This document shows positions 43,601 through 51,116 of a DNA stretch of 64,000 bases, piece by piece. Source of the stretch: Paenibacillaceae bacterium (GTDB lineage: Bacteria; Bacillota; Clostridia; Lachnospirales; Lachnospiraceae). How positions within the stretch are numbered: the stretch's first letter is position 1; the number at the start of each line of letters is the position of its first letter. The DNA lies in the NCBI GenBank assembly GCA_015057705.1, contig SVDU01000011.1:89522-153521 (forward strand). The letters are read 5' to 3'. A model generated the notes under the pieces. That model was not told where the DNA came from. It worked only from the letters and a program-made list of their open reading frames with translations, and did no database searches. The position numbers and the translations under genes are program-made.

Positions 43601-43796
43601 GGCCACAGACCGGGCTCACAGAATTGGACAGGATAAACAGGTAACGGTATTTAAGCTGATTACAAAAGGAACGATTGAAGAAAATATTTTAAAACTGCAG
43701 GAATCCAAACGGGATCTGGCAGAGCAGATTATAACAGAGGGTACAGTTTCCTTAAGCAATCTGACGAAAGAAGATTTGCTGGGGCTGCTGGATTAA
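40650..43796 (+). CDS. SNF2-family DEAD/DEAH helicase with SWIM zinc finger
   Basis: A 1048-residue ATP-dependent DNA translocase of the bacterial SNF2 (RapA/HepA-like) group. Residues 45-61 form a SWIM motif (CSC, nine residues, then CPH). A helicase-associated middle region extends to residue 590. The motor follows: motif I DDMGLGKTIQ near 620, motif II IDEAQYIKN near 715, motif III LTGTPIENRLSEL near 743, and the C-terminal lobe with LLFSQFTSMLEIIEKR, SLKAGGTGLNLT and DRAHRIGQ near 990. All motor motifs are intact. Role in bacteria is not settled; relatives affect transcription recycling or DNA repair. It starts 21 bp after argS. Confidence 0.93.
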   Translation: MKVSQITANAFWKGETGVKALVEDQGKEYKASLHIKGSQVFDYSCSCAQGNSYRGMCPHCQALFKAYEEQESGNQGKPVTTSAQARAMIREYTNGEVARIMSEGQEEQISLLVSVLVNRREVKLEVKLGRDRLYLIKDLAAFADAMDHGTYVEYGKNLAFYHNRSVFVKESRPLLDFLLESINGYCEQYEQMQKSSFSARPVMRYLNLSKTARDRFFGIMKGTILEFEDHRGEKRQLKISGRNPDLTVTAVREGRDGVRISIDKKLLVVKGENRLYLGDLKNLSCCDQPCSETLGVFLDQMMSGYGMECETVINNKDMPLFYERVLKRIASYCTIDSGSLDLESFKPEELRARFDFDSADPSKLILRPTLSYGSYSFQPVEDEKLPRTVCRDVPGEFRISQMITKYFKYREYESDYPAIKDDEEAVYRLLTEGIREFMAIGEVYFSESFKKLKVLPPPKISVGVKSTGNWLELDVDAGELTGQDLARLLSEYSRKKKYYRLKSGEFVNLEDNGLITIAKLVEGLGLNPGELENKKFRLPKYRALYLDGLFKEESGITLYRDQLYKAVVRGMKSVEDSDFEIPNPLESVLRGYQKTGYRWLKTLDKYGFGGILADDMGLGKTIQVIALILDEAQKNPDASFLVVCPASLVYNWENEIHLFAPSLRVITVTGTAPEREEQLENLEKGTVVVTSYDLLKRDIELYDGITFRFQIIDEAQYIKNASTQSAKAVKTVDAVCRFALTGTPIENRLSELWSIFDFLMPGFLFHYQKFKKEYEMPIVKNQEQWVLESLHRLIGPFILRRLKKDVLKELPDKLETVVYSAFDREQKDLYTANAYRLKTELESREGRSGRDNIQILAELTRLRQICCDPHLCYDNYRGDSAKLETCVDLIKNGVEGGHKILLFSQFTSMLEIIEKRIKGEGVSCYMLTGGTPKEERLHMVNSFKNDEIPLFLISLKAGGTGLNLTAADMVIHFDPWWNVAAQNQATDRAHRIGQDKQVTVFKLITKGTIEENILKLQESKRDLAEQIITEGTVSLSNLTKEDLLGLLD

Positions 43797-43815
43797 AGAA
43801 AGGACAGGGTGAGTC

Positions 43816-44439
43816 ATGAAAGTATTACTGTTAAATGGAAGTCCTCATAAAGAGGGCTGCACCAATCGGGCCTTACTTGAAGTGGAAGGGGCTTTACATG
43901 CAGAGGGAATTCACACAGAACTGGTTCATTTGGGCAATAAAGCCATTCACGGCTGTATCGCATGCGGAACATGTATGAAAATAGGCGCCTGTGTATTTGA
44001 GGATGATCCGGTCAATGAGTTTATTGAAAAGATGAAGAAAGCAGATGGACTTATCGTAGGCTCACCGGTTTATTACGCATCTGCCAATGGAGCTTTATTT
44101 TCCTTCCTTGACCGTCTTTTTTATGCAGGGGGCAGAGAGTTTGCTTACAAGCCGGGAGCAGCCATTGCTTCTGCCAGAAGAGCGGGCACGACTGCAACCC
44201 TTGATGCCTTAAATAAGTATTTTACCATTGCCCAGATGCCTTTGGTTTCCTCTTCCTATTGGAATATGGTACATGGAAGAACTCCTGAGGAAGTGGAGCA
44301 GGATTTAGAAGGTCTTTATACAATGAGAACACTGGGAAAAAATATGGCTTGGCTTTTAAAATGTATTGAGGCTGGAAAGTCAGCAGGAATCAGTCTTCCG
44401 GAGAAAGAGGAGAAGGTCTGGACTAATTTTATCCGTTAA
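43816..44439 (+). CDS. Flavodoxin-like NAD(P)H-dependent oxidoreductase
   Basis: A 207-residue flavoprotein of the NADPH-dependent FMN reductase family (iron-sulfur flavoprotein-like). The phosphate-binding loop NGSPHKEGCTNRAL at residues 7-20 binds FMN; GSPVYYASANGALFSFLDRL near 77 completes the flavin site. A cysteine-rich segment CIACGTCMKIGAC (residues 48-60) resembles the compact Fe-S motif of iron-sulfur flavoproteins, although the C-x2-C-x2-C pattern here has only CxxCxxC plus one further Cys. Substrate unknown. It lies 19 bp after the helicase gene. Confidence 0.88.
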   Translation: MKVLLLNGSPHKEGCTNRALLEVEGALHAEGIHTELVHLGNKAIHGCIACGTCMKIGACVFEDDPVNEFIEKMKKADGLIVGSPVYYASANGALFSFLDRLFYAGGREFAYKPGAAIASARRAGTTATLDALNKYFTIAQMPLVSSSYWNMVHGRTPEEVEQDLEGLYTMRTLGKNMAWLLKCIEAGKSAGISLPEKEEKVWTNFIR

Positions 44440-44455
44440 AATTCCAAAAATCTCC

Positions 44456-44483
44456 TTTACATTTCTTCTGGGTGGTGTATAAT
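44456..44483 (+). promoter_or_regulatory. Sigma-A promoter of nrdDG
   Basis: TTTACA (44456-44461), 16-nt spacer, TATAAT (44478-44483). The NrdR box begins 7 bp after the -10. Confidence 0.75.
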
Positions 44484-44489
44484 TAAAAA

Positions 44490-44535
44490 GCACTATATGT
44501 AGTGTGAAGAGAGAAAAATACACAAAATATTGAAT
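44490..44535 (+). promoter_or_regulatory. Tandem NrdR boxes before nrdD
   Basis: GCACTATATGTAGTGT (44490-44505) fits the NrdR box consensus (ACACWATATNTWGTGT) at all but the first base. A second, weaker copy ACACAAAATATTGAAT (44520-44535) starts 30 bp later, about three helical turns, close to the usual spacing of NrdR box pairs. Both lie across the transcription start, a repressing position. Confidence 0.88.
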
Positions 44536-44552
44536 AGGTTAGGGTGACAGGA

Positions 44553-46682
44553 ATGATAAAAGTACAAAAGCGCGACGGCAGAATTGTGGAGTATGACAGA
44601 GATAAGATCATCAAGGCGATACTCAAAGCGAATGCTGAGGTGGAGTTTGCTGAGCAGGCTGGCGAAGACATGATAGATGCCATTTTAGATGATGTGGAAA
44701 GCCGTTCAGAAGATGTGATGAATGTGGAAACCATTCAGGACATGATCGAAAGCGGTCTTGTAAACAACAATAAATATACATTATCTAAAAAGTATATCAT
44801 TTACCGTTACCAAAGAGCATTGTTACGTAAGGCCAATACAACGGATGAATCAATTTTAAAACTGATTAAGAATGAGAATAAAGAACTGGCTGAGGAAAAC
44901 TCCAACAAGAATACCATTCTTGCATCGACTCAGAGAGATTACATTGCAGGAGAAGTATCCAGAGATTTAACAAAGAGAATGCTTCTGCCGGAACGGATTT
45001 CTCTTGCCCATGAACAGGGCTCCATTCACTTTCATGATGCCGATTATTTTGTTCAGCCGATTTTTAACTGCTGTCTGATCAACATAGGTGATATGTTAGA
45101 CCACGGCACTGTGATGAATGAAAAGATGATTGAAAGCCCCAAGAGCTTTCAGGTTGCCTGTACCGTTATGACCCAGATTATTGCGGCTGTTGCCAGCAAT
45201 CAGTACGGAGGCCAGTCTGTGGATATCCGTCACCTGGGAAAATATCTGCGGAAAAGCAGCAATAAATTCCATAAACAGATCAAAGAAGAATTTGGTGATT
45301 CCGTATCGGAAGAGATGATAGAGAAGATGGCTTCCATCCGTTTAAGGGATGAACTAAAGTCTGGTGTTCAGACCATTCAGTATCAGATCAATACTCTGAT
45401 GACCACCAATGGACAGGCACCTTTTGTGACACTGTTTTTATGCCTGGACGATCAGGATGAATATATTAATGAAAATGCCATGATTGTGGAAGAAGTTCTC
45501 CGCCAGAGACTGGAAGGCATCAAGAATGAATCAGGTGTCTATGTAACTCCGGCATTTCCAAAGCTGATTTATGTTCTTGATGAGAACAACTGCTTAAAGG
45601 GCGGAAGATATGATTATATAACAAAACTTGCAGTTCAATGCTCCTCCAAACGCATGTATCCGGACTATATTTCCGCAAAGAAGATGCGTGAATACTATGA
45701 AGGCAATGTGTTCAGCTGTATGGGCTGCCGCAGCTTCCTTTCTCCCTGGAAGGATGAGAACGGAAATTATAAGTTTGAAGGCAGATTTAATCAGGGTGTG
45801 GTAAGCCTAAATCTTCCTCAGATTGGTATTATAGCAAAGGGAGATGAAGAAACCTTCTGGAACCTTTTAGAAGAACGGTTGAATCTTTGCTATGAAGCGT
45901 TAATGTGCAGGCACAAATCACTGGAAGGAACCGTATCTGATGTAAGTCCGATTCACTGGCAGTACGGAGCCATTGCAAGGCTGAAAAAGGGAGAGACCAT
46001 CGATGCTCTGCTTCAGGGCGGGTATTCCACCATTTCTCTTGGATATATTGGTTTGTATGAGACCACAAGGCTTATGAAAGGCGTCAGCCACACCACACCT
46101 GAGGGTGAGGAGTTTGCTCTTCGCATTATGAACCATATGCGTGAGACGGTTGACAGATGGAAAGAGGAGACAGGTCTTGGTTTTGGTCTTTACGGAACTC
46201 CGGCAGAATCTCTTTGCTATCGTTTTGCCAAGATTGACAGAGAGCGTTTTGGCAGTATTCCTGATGTGACGGACAAAGGTTATTATACCAACTCCTATCA
46301 TGTAGACGTAAGAGAGCATATCGATGCTTTTACGAAATTTAATTTTGAAAGCCAGTTCCAGAAGATTTCTTCCGGCGGTGCTATTTCCTATGTGGAAGTT
46401 CCCAACATGCGTCACAATTTAGAAGCCATGGAAGATGTGGTTAAGTTTATCTATGATAACATTCAGTATGCTGAATTTAACACCAAGTCAGACTATTGCC
46501 AGGCATGCGGTTATGACGGAGAGATTATTATTAATGATGACATGGAATGGGAATGCCCTCAGTGCCATAATAAAGATAAAAACCGCATGAACGTAACAAG
46601 AAGAACCTGCGGTTATTTAGGAGAAAATTTCTGGAACACAGGAAAGACGAAAGAAATTAAATCCCGAGTACTGCATCTGTAG
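44553..46682 (+). CDS. nrdD: Anaerobic ribonucleoside-triphosphate reductase
   Basis: Class III glycyl-radical enzyme making dNTPs without oxygen. The 709-residue protein has an N-terminal ATP-cone (IKVQKRDGRIVEYDRDKIIK) for allosteric control, the substrate-site region CSSKRMYPDY and CMGCRSFLSPW near 390, a C-terminal zinc site (CQACGY near 650, CPQCHN near 668), and the glycyl-radical site CGYLGENFWNTG near 688. ATG 44553 is preferred over GTG 44544 since AGGGTGA lies 6 nt upstream. It is repressed, by inference, through the NrdR boxes. Confidence 0.96.
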   Translation: MIKVQKRDGRIVEYDRDKIIKAILKANAEVEFAEQAGEDMIDAILDDVESRSEDVMNVETIQDMIESGLVNNNKYTLSKKYIIYRYQRALLRKANTTDESILKLIKNENKELAEENSNKNTILASTQRDYIAGEVSRDLTKRMLLPERISLAHEQGSIHFHDADYFVQPIFNCCLINIGDMLDHGTVMNEKMIESPKSFQVACTVMTQIIAAVASNQYGGQSVDIRHLGKYLRKSSNKFHKQIKEEFGDSVSEEMIEKMASIRLRDELKSGVQTIQYQINTLMTTNGQAPFVTLFLCLDDQDEYINENAMIVEEVLRQRLEGIKNESGVYVTPAFPKLIYVLDENNCLKGGRYDYITKLAVQCSSKRMYPDYISAKKMREYYEGNVFSCMGCRSFLSPWKDENGNYKFEGRFNQGVVSLNLPQIGIIAKGDEETFWNLLEERLNLCYEALMCRHKSLEGTVSDVSPIHWQYGAIARLKKGETIDALLQGGYSTISLGYIGLYETTRLMKGVSHTTPEGEEFALRIMNHMRETVDRWKEETGLGFGLYGTPAESLCYRFAKIDRERFGSIPDVTDKGYYTNSYHVDVREHIDAFTKFNFESQFQKISSGGAISYVEVPNMRHNLEAMEDVVKFIYDNIQYAEFNTKSDYCQACGYDGEIIINDDMEWECPQCHNKDKNRMNVTRRTCGYLGENFWNTGKTKEIKSRVLHL

Positions 46683-46691
46683 GAGGCCGCC

Positions 46692-47210
46692 ATGTACTAT
46701 GCGACAATAAAACCCACCGATGTTGCCAATGGACCTGGCGTGAGAGTGTCCTTGTTTGTCAGTGGGTGTACTCACTACTGTAAGGGCTGCTTTAACGCAG
46801 AAGCATGGGATTTCCACTATGGAAAAGAGTATACAATAGAAACCACAGAACAGATCATCCGCAATTTGGATCACAGCTATATAGCAGGGCTCACCCTTTT
46901 GGGAGGGGAGCCCATGCATCCGGAAAACCAGACTGAAGTCCTTAAACTGGTAGAAGAGGTACGCCGCCGGTTCCCTGATAAAACCATCTGGTGCTATACA
47001 GGATATGATTTTGAGAGGGATATTTTGGGAGATATGGTTAAAAACATTCCCCAGACCAAAAGAATATTAGACTGCCTGGATGTATTGGTAGATGGTAAGT
47101 TTGTGGAAGAAAAAAAAGACTTGAAACTTCGTTTTAAAGGATCCTCCAACCAGAGGATTATAAAGATCCCGGATTCACTGGCTCATCAGGAAATCATATT
47201 GTGGGAATAA
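46692..47210 (+). CDS. nrdG: Anaerobic ribonucleotide reductase activating protein
   Basis: Radical-SAM enzyme that installs the glycyl radical on NrdD. The 172-residue protein has the cluster-binding motif CTHYCKGC near residue 26, GGEP near residue 77 and the typical start MYYATIKPTDVANGPGVRVS. It begins 9 bp after nrdD with AGGAGGCC as ribosome site and ends the operon before a terminator. Confidence 0.95.
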   Translation: MYYATIKPTDVANGPGVRVSLFVSGCTHYCKGCFNAEAWDFHYGKEYTIETTEQIIRNLDHSYIAGLTLLGGEPMHPENQTEVLKLVEEVRRRFPDKTIWCYTGYDFERDILGDMVKNIPQTKRILDCLDVLVDGKFVEEKKDLKLRFKGSSNQRIIKIPDSLAHQEIILWE

Positions 47211-47214
47211 AGAA

Positions 47215-47262
47215 ACAGGGTGCCATCCGATGTCGTAAGGACAGTGGATGCACCCTGTTTTT
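47215..47262. terminator. Bidirectional terminator between nrdG and the MATE gene
   Basis: ACAGGGTG (47215-47222) with CACCCTGT (47251-47258) and CATCC (47224-47228) with GGATG (47246-47250) form one long stem. T5 follows on the plus strand, and TTTCTTT on the minus strand, so both convergent genes are served. Confidence 0.87.
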
Positions 47263-47270
47263 AACAGTTA

Positions 47271-48683
47271 TCAGTCTGCTTTCGGCTGGAGAATACTGCC
47301 TGTAAGATGATACTCCAGGCAGACTCTGCGGATTTCGATGATGCCGATGATAAGAGCAAATAATCCGGTGCAGATATTGCTGACCGCCATTACCACACCA
47401 ACGCTGGAACTTCCCATTTTTGTAAAGTTTTGAAGATACCACAGAACCGGAATGCGGAATACAAATACCCGGCAGAAATTAATGGTCAGTGTAATTTTTG
47501 TCCGGCCAAATCCGTACAGCAGTGCAAGAACAGATGCGTTAATACCCAGAGGGATTGCTCCATAGGCTTCAAACCGGTAAATCGATGCAATCATATCTGC
47601 AAATTCTCTGTTGTCACCTGCAAAAAGCCTGCTGATCTGTCCTAAAAAAATCAGGGATAATGTCATTAGGAAGGCTCCCAGAAGCACATTAATTACTAGA
47701 ATACAGCCAAATGCTTTCAGGGCACGTTCAGGCTTGCCAGCCCCCATATTCTGACTGATAATGGCGGAACCGCCCTCCTGAAACCCGTTCTGGGGCATGG
47801 TAGTGATTCCACCGATGTTATTGGAAATTCCAAGAGCTCCCACAGTCAGTGCACTATAAATCGTACTCATGGAATTAATGACAACCTTTCCAAGAGAAAA
47901 AGCGATTTTCTCTATAATAACCGGTATGGACAGTGTAAGCATGGGTACAATCACTGCAGATTTTAAACTGATGCTGTGAAGGGAAAGGCCAAATGCATTG
48001 TCTTTCTGGTTTAAATTTTTTATTGCAGCTGCCAGGATAAAAATCTGGGAAATAATGGTTGCAACGGAGATCATATTGATTCCTCCTCCCATTACATAAA
48101 CGAAAAAAGCAGTTAAAGAAAGTTTAATTACAATGACACCCATATTTAAGTTTAAGATTCTGCGGGAATTTCCCCTGGCTCTTTCAATGGCAATATAGAC
48201 GTTGTTAAAAAAGCTGATGACCATACCGATCAGTTCCAGGCGGAAGTACTGGATGCCTTCTGTAATGAAGCTCTCAGGTGTTTTGGCAAGTTTAAGAAAC
48301 TGGGGAGCAGCAGGCATCAAAACAAGAAGAACGACTGCCCCTAATAAGCCGCACATGGCAAACAGACTGCTGACTCGTTTTTTTACCAGATTAAAATCTC
48401 CGGCACCGTAGGCTTCACTGATTTTTATACTGGATCCGATGGCAAGACCACCGCCCAGTGCAGAAAGTGTTAAGCCGATCTGGGAAAGATAGGCGACTGC
48501 GGAAACAGAAGTTGCGCCGATATGGGCAGCCATCATGGAATCAAATATTTTAAAAAGCTGATTTAAGCTTTGATAAAGTGCCAGCGGTGTTCCCACATAG
48601 AGAACCACCCTCCACATGTTGGAATGAAGTGCAAAATTACGGAATTTTTCATCTTTTGCAGATAATGTTGCTTTCTCTGACAT
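47271..48683 (-). CDS. MATE family efflux transporter
   Basis: Twelve-span cation-coupled exporter (470 residues). MATE hallmarks are seen: paired hydrophobic bundles, GTPLALYQSLNQLFKIFDSMMAAHIG near residue 25 (quoted key part FKIFDSMMAAHIG), and GFQEGGSAIISQNMGAGKPERALKA near 285, the family's conserved Q-N-x-G-A motif. Substrate unknown. ATG 48683 is chosen because AAGAGGAG lies just upstream; the frame is open for 24 more bases. Single gene ended by the shared terminator. Confidence 0.9.
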   Translation of the reverse strand: MSEKATLSAKDEKFRNFALHSNMWRVVLYVGTPLALYQSLNQLFKIFDSMMAAHIGATSVSAVAYLSQIGLTLSALGGGLAIGSSIKISEAYGAGDFNLVKKRVSSLFAMCGLLGAVVLLVLMPAAPQFLKLAKTPESFITEGIQYFRLELIGMVISFFNNVYIAIERARGNSRRILNLNMGVIVIKLSLTAFFVYVMGGGINMISVATIISQIFILAAAIKNLNQKDNAFGLSLHSISLKSAVIVPMLTLSIPVIIEKIAFSLGKVVINSMSTIYSALTVGALGISNNIGGITTMPQNGFQEGGSAIISQNMGAGKPERALKAFGCILVINVLLGAFLMTLSLIFLGQISRLFAGDNREFADMIASIYRFEAYGAIPLGINASVLALLYGFGRTKITLTINFCRVFVFRIPVLWYLQNFTKMGSSSVGVVMAVSNICTGLFALIIGIIEIRRVCLEYHLTGSILQPKAD

Positions 48684-48817
48684 GGTATATCTCCTCTTTA
48701 AGTTCAATCATTTTTCGCGCTCTATTAGCATAAGGCAAAGAAAAAATAAAATCTACTAATTTTATGATATATTTAGCCAATACTACAGATTTTTTGTTCA
48801 CTTTCGGCTGCTCTTTG

Positions 48818-48846
48818 TTTTCAAGCAGAAAAAGATGTGATATAGT
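48818..48846 (+). promoter_or_regulatory. Possible promoter of the DUF1275 gene
   Basis: TTTTCA (48818-48823), 17-nt spacer, TATAGT (48841-48846), 28 bp before the ATG. Confidence 0.5.
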
Positions 48847-48873
48847 AAGCTTTGGAAAGGCAGGTGAAGGAAC

Positions 48874-49578
48874 ATGTTCCTGAATAAATGGGAAGGACAG
48901 ATGTCGGAAGCCGTGTCAACAGGAATCATACTTACGTTGTCCGGCGGCTTGCAGGATGCATATACCTACTTTTACAGGGGAAAGGTATTTGCCAATGCCC
49001 AGACAGGCAATATAATCATTTTTGCCCACAATATCATGAATGGAAGCTGGCGGACAGCGTTTCGCTATCTGATGCCAATACTGGCGTTTGTTGCAGGAAT
49101 CTATGTTTCTGAGGTGATCAGAGGAAAATACCGAGACAGTAAGAGGATACACTGGCGGCAGATTGTAGTTGTTGCGGAGGTAGTGCTTTTACTTCTGGTG
49201 GGATTTTTGCCAAACACCATGGATCTGGCGGCCAATGCCATAGTATCCTTTGTTTGTGCCATGCAGGTAGAGGCGTTTCGAAAGATGAAGGGCAGTGCCT
49301 TTGCCAGTACCATGTGTATCGGTAATTTAAGAAGTGCAACTGAGATGCTCTATCGGTACCGTCAGACCAGAGACAGGGAGAATCTTGAAAAATGTCTCCG
49401 TTATTATGGTGTAATCCTGTTTTTTGCCGTGGGAGCTGGTGCGGGTAGTTTTCTGGTACCTTTATTTGCAGAAAAAACCATTTGGTTTTCCTGCATCCTT
49501 TTAGTTTTTGCATTTGGTATTATGTTTGTGAAAGAGAATCATGAAACAGTTGAAGCAGGTGAAACAGACAGGAGGTAA
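48874..49578 (+). CDS. YoaK/DUF1275 family membrane protein
   Basis: A 234-residue protein with six hydrophobic segments. The start (GIILTLSGGLQDAYTYFYRG), then FANAQTGNIIIFAHNIMNG and SFVCAMQVEAFRKMKGSAFA followed by STMCIGNLRSATE match DUF1275, which includes YoaK-like proteins of unknown transport function. AAGGAAC lies close upstream of ATG 48874. The next gene, a PPC-domain protein, begins 6 bp downstream, so they are probably cotranscribed. Confidence 0.88.
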   Translation: MFLNKWEGQMSEAVSTGIILTLSGGLQDAYTYFYRGKVFANAQTGNIIIFAHNIMNGSWRTAFRYLMPILAFVAGIYVSEVIRGKYRDSKRIHWRQIVVVAEVVLLLLVGFLPNTMDLAANAIVSFVCAMQVEAFRKMKGSAFASTMCIGNLRSATEMLYRYRQTRDRENLEKCLRYYGVILFFAVGAGAGSFLVPLFAEKTIWFSCILLVFAFGIMFVKENHETVEAGETDRR

Positions 49579-49584
49579 ATAGAT

Positions 49585-50019
49585 ATGGAATACAGAAAAT
49601 TTGAACATACATTTGTAATTCGGCTGGATCCGGGAGAAGAGATTTTGACCAGTCTGACCCAGCTTTGTAAAAAAGAAGGGATCAGGCTGGCATCTGTTAC
49701 CGGTCTGGGCGCAGCCGGCACTATTCAGCTTGGCGTTTATGACACGGAAAAGAAACAGTATTACAGCCATGAGTACAAGGGACTTTATGAGATTGCTTCT
49801 CTTATGGGCAGCATTACTGAAAAAGACGGAGAGCCTTATCTCCATCTTCATATGGTGATTGGAAATCCCCACAATGGAGAATGTCACAGCGGTCATCTGG
49901 GACGTGCAGTCATCAGCGCGACAGGAGAGATCATCGTTACAGAAATTCCCGGCAGCGTTGGCAGAAGAGCGGATGAGACAGTGGGATTAAATTTATTTGA
50001 ATTTATGAATGAGTATTAA
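49585..50019 (+). CDS. PPC/DUF296 domain protein
   Basis: A 144-residue single-domain protein of the PCC/PPC (DUF296) type. Visible blocks: FVIRLDPGEEILTSLTQLCK, GIRLASVTGLGAAGTIQLGV, YLHLHMVIGN and GHLGRAVISATGEIIVTEIPG. The two His in HLHMV and one in CHSGHLG are a possible metal site, as in other family members. In plants the domain accompanies AT-hook proteins; in bacteria it stands alone and its role is unknown. It overlaps the convergent LysR gene by 4 bases. Confidence 0.88.
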   Translation: MEYRKFEHTFVIRLDPGEEILTSLTQLCKKEGIRLASVTGLGAAGTIQLGVYDTEKKQYYSHEYKGLYEIASLMGSITEKDGEPYLHLHMVIGNPHNGECHSGHLGRAVISATGEIIVTEIPGSVGRRADETVGLNLFEFMNEY

Positions 50020-50921
50020 TAACTCCAATATTCCCCGGCCAATCGGATGAAATACTTAGACGCCCTGGTTAAGTAGCTGTTTTTCCGGTAAGCAGCCACT
50101 ACATCCCATACGGGGTGGGAAGGGAGTGAAAAGCATGCAATTCCTTCCGGTTTCGTCCGGAAATAGGACATGGGAATCAGCCCGCAGCAAAGGCCGGCCT
50201 GAATCATGGTGATGATTGCACTGGTGCTGGAAGTCTCAAACAATACGTTGGGGATAAAACCTGCGTCCTGAAAGATCCGGTCTATGAGATAACGGATGGT
50301 GGATTCCTGGTACATGAGAACGAAAGGGTTTTCTGCCAGAAGTTTGATATCCAGTTCCGGATAAACCTCTTGGCTGTTTTCTTCCAGGCTGCTTAAGGGG
50401 TGTTTTTTGGGAAGAGCAAGAAGAATTTCTTCTTTTCCCAATTCTATATATTCATCGCCGGTTCGCTGGCTGGGACATAATGTCTGAAATCCAATATCCA
50501 GTTCTCCTCTTACAATCATCTCCTGCTGGTTTTTTACACTGCGTTCCACAGGAATGATATGGATGCCGGGAAACTTTTGATGAAATTTGGGATACACTGC
50601 GGAAAACATGGCGATTCCTCTCCCTGGTGTAAGTCCTACTGAGAGAGTGCCCTCTTTATCAGACACCATATCGCCGATGATGCGGTAGGTCTCCTGTTTA
50701 ATCAGGAGCATTTTCCTGGCATTTTCAAGATAGATTTCTCCGGCCTGAGTGGGCCGCCAATTGGTCCGTGAACGGTGAAAAAGCTGAGTGCCCAGCTCTT
50801 TTTCCAGGCGAAGAAGCTGCTGGTTTAGTGCCGGTTGGGTGAGAAAAAGCTTTTCTGCCGCTTTTGTAATGTTGTTTTCCTCTGCAATTTTTAATATATA
50901 TTCAATCTGTTTGGTATCCAA
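50016..50921 (-). CDS. LysR family transcriptional regulator
   Basis: A 301-residue LysR-type regulator with an N-terminal helix-turn-helix (ILKIAEENNITKAAEKLFLT, QPALNQQLLRLEKELGTQLF) and a C-terminal periplasmic-binding-like effector domain (LSVGLTPGRGIAMFSAVYPK near 93). It is divergent from the UxaA-family dehydratase gene across 195 bp, so that gene is the likely target and its substrate or product the likely ligand. Its own promoter on the minus strand may be TTGTGT (50977-50982), 17 nt, TATACT (50954-50959). Confidence 0.93.
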   Translation of the reverse strand: MDTKQIEYILKIAEENNITKAAEKLFLTQPALNQQLLRLEKELGTQLFHRSRTNWRPTQAGEIYLENARKMLLIKQETYRIIGDMVSDKEGTLSVGLTPGRGIAMFSAVYPKFHQKFPGIHIIPVERSVKNQQEMIVRGELDIGFQTLCPSQRTGDEYIELGKEEILLALPKKHPLSSLEENSQEVYPELDIKLLAENPFVLMYQESTIRYLIDRIFQDAGFIPNVLFETSSTSAIITMIQAGLCCGLIPMSYFRTKPEGIACFSLPSHPVWDVVAAYRKNSYLTRASKYFIRLAGEYWSY

Positions 50922-51000
50922 GCATATACCCCCTATATAAATGTTGTATTGTCAGTATAGACCATTTCCCTCAAACACACAATAATTACTCAAAGAAAAA

Positions 51001-51055
51001 TTTAGAGAATTCTTAAAACTATTAATTTTACAAAGATATACTGTGCAATTATAAT
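51001..51055 (+). promoter_or_regulatory. Promoter of the UxaA-family gene with upstream LysR-site-like palindrome
   Basis: TTTACA (51027-51032), 17-nt spacer, TATAAT (51050-51055). TTTAGAGAATTCTTAAA (51001-51017), a palindrome centred on AGAATTCT, ends 9 bp before the -35, a typical LysR activation position. Confidence 0.68.
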
Positions 51056-51116
51056 AAAAATAAACAGAAACAACCTGTTTTTTGTGTAATATTACAATGG
51101 GAAGGATCAGTAAGGA

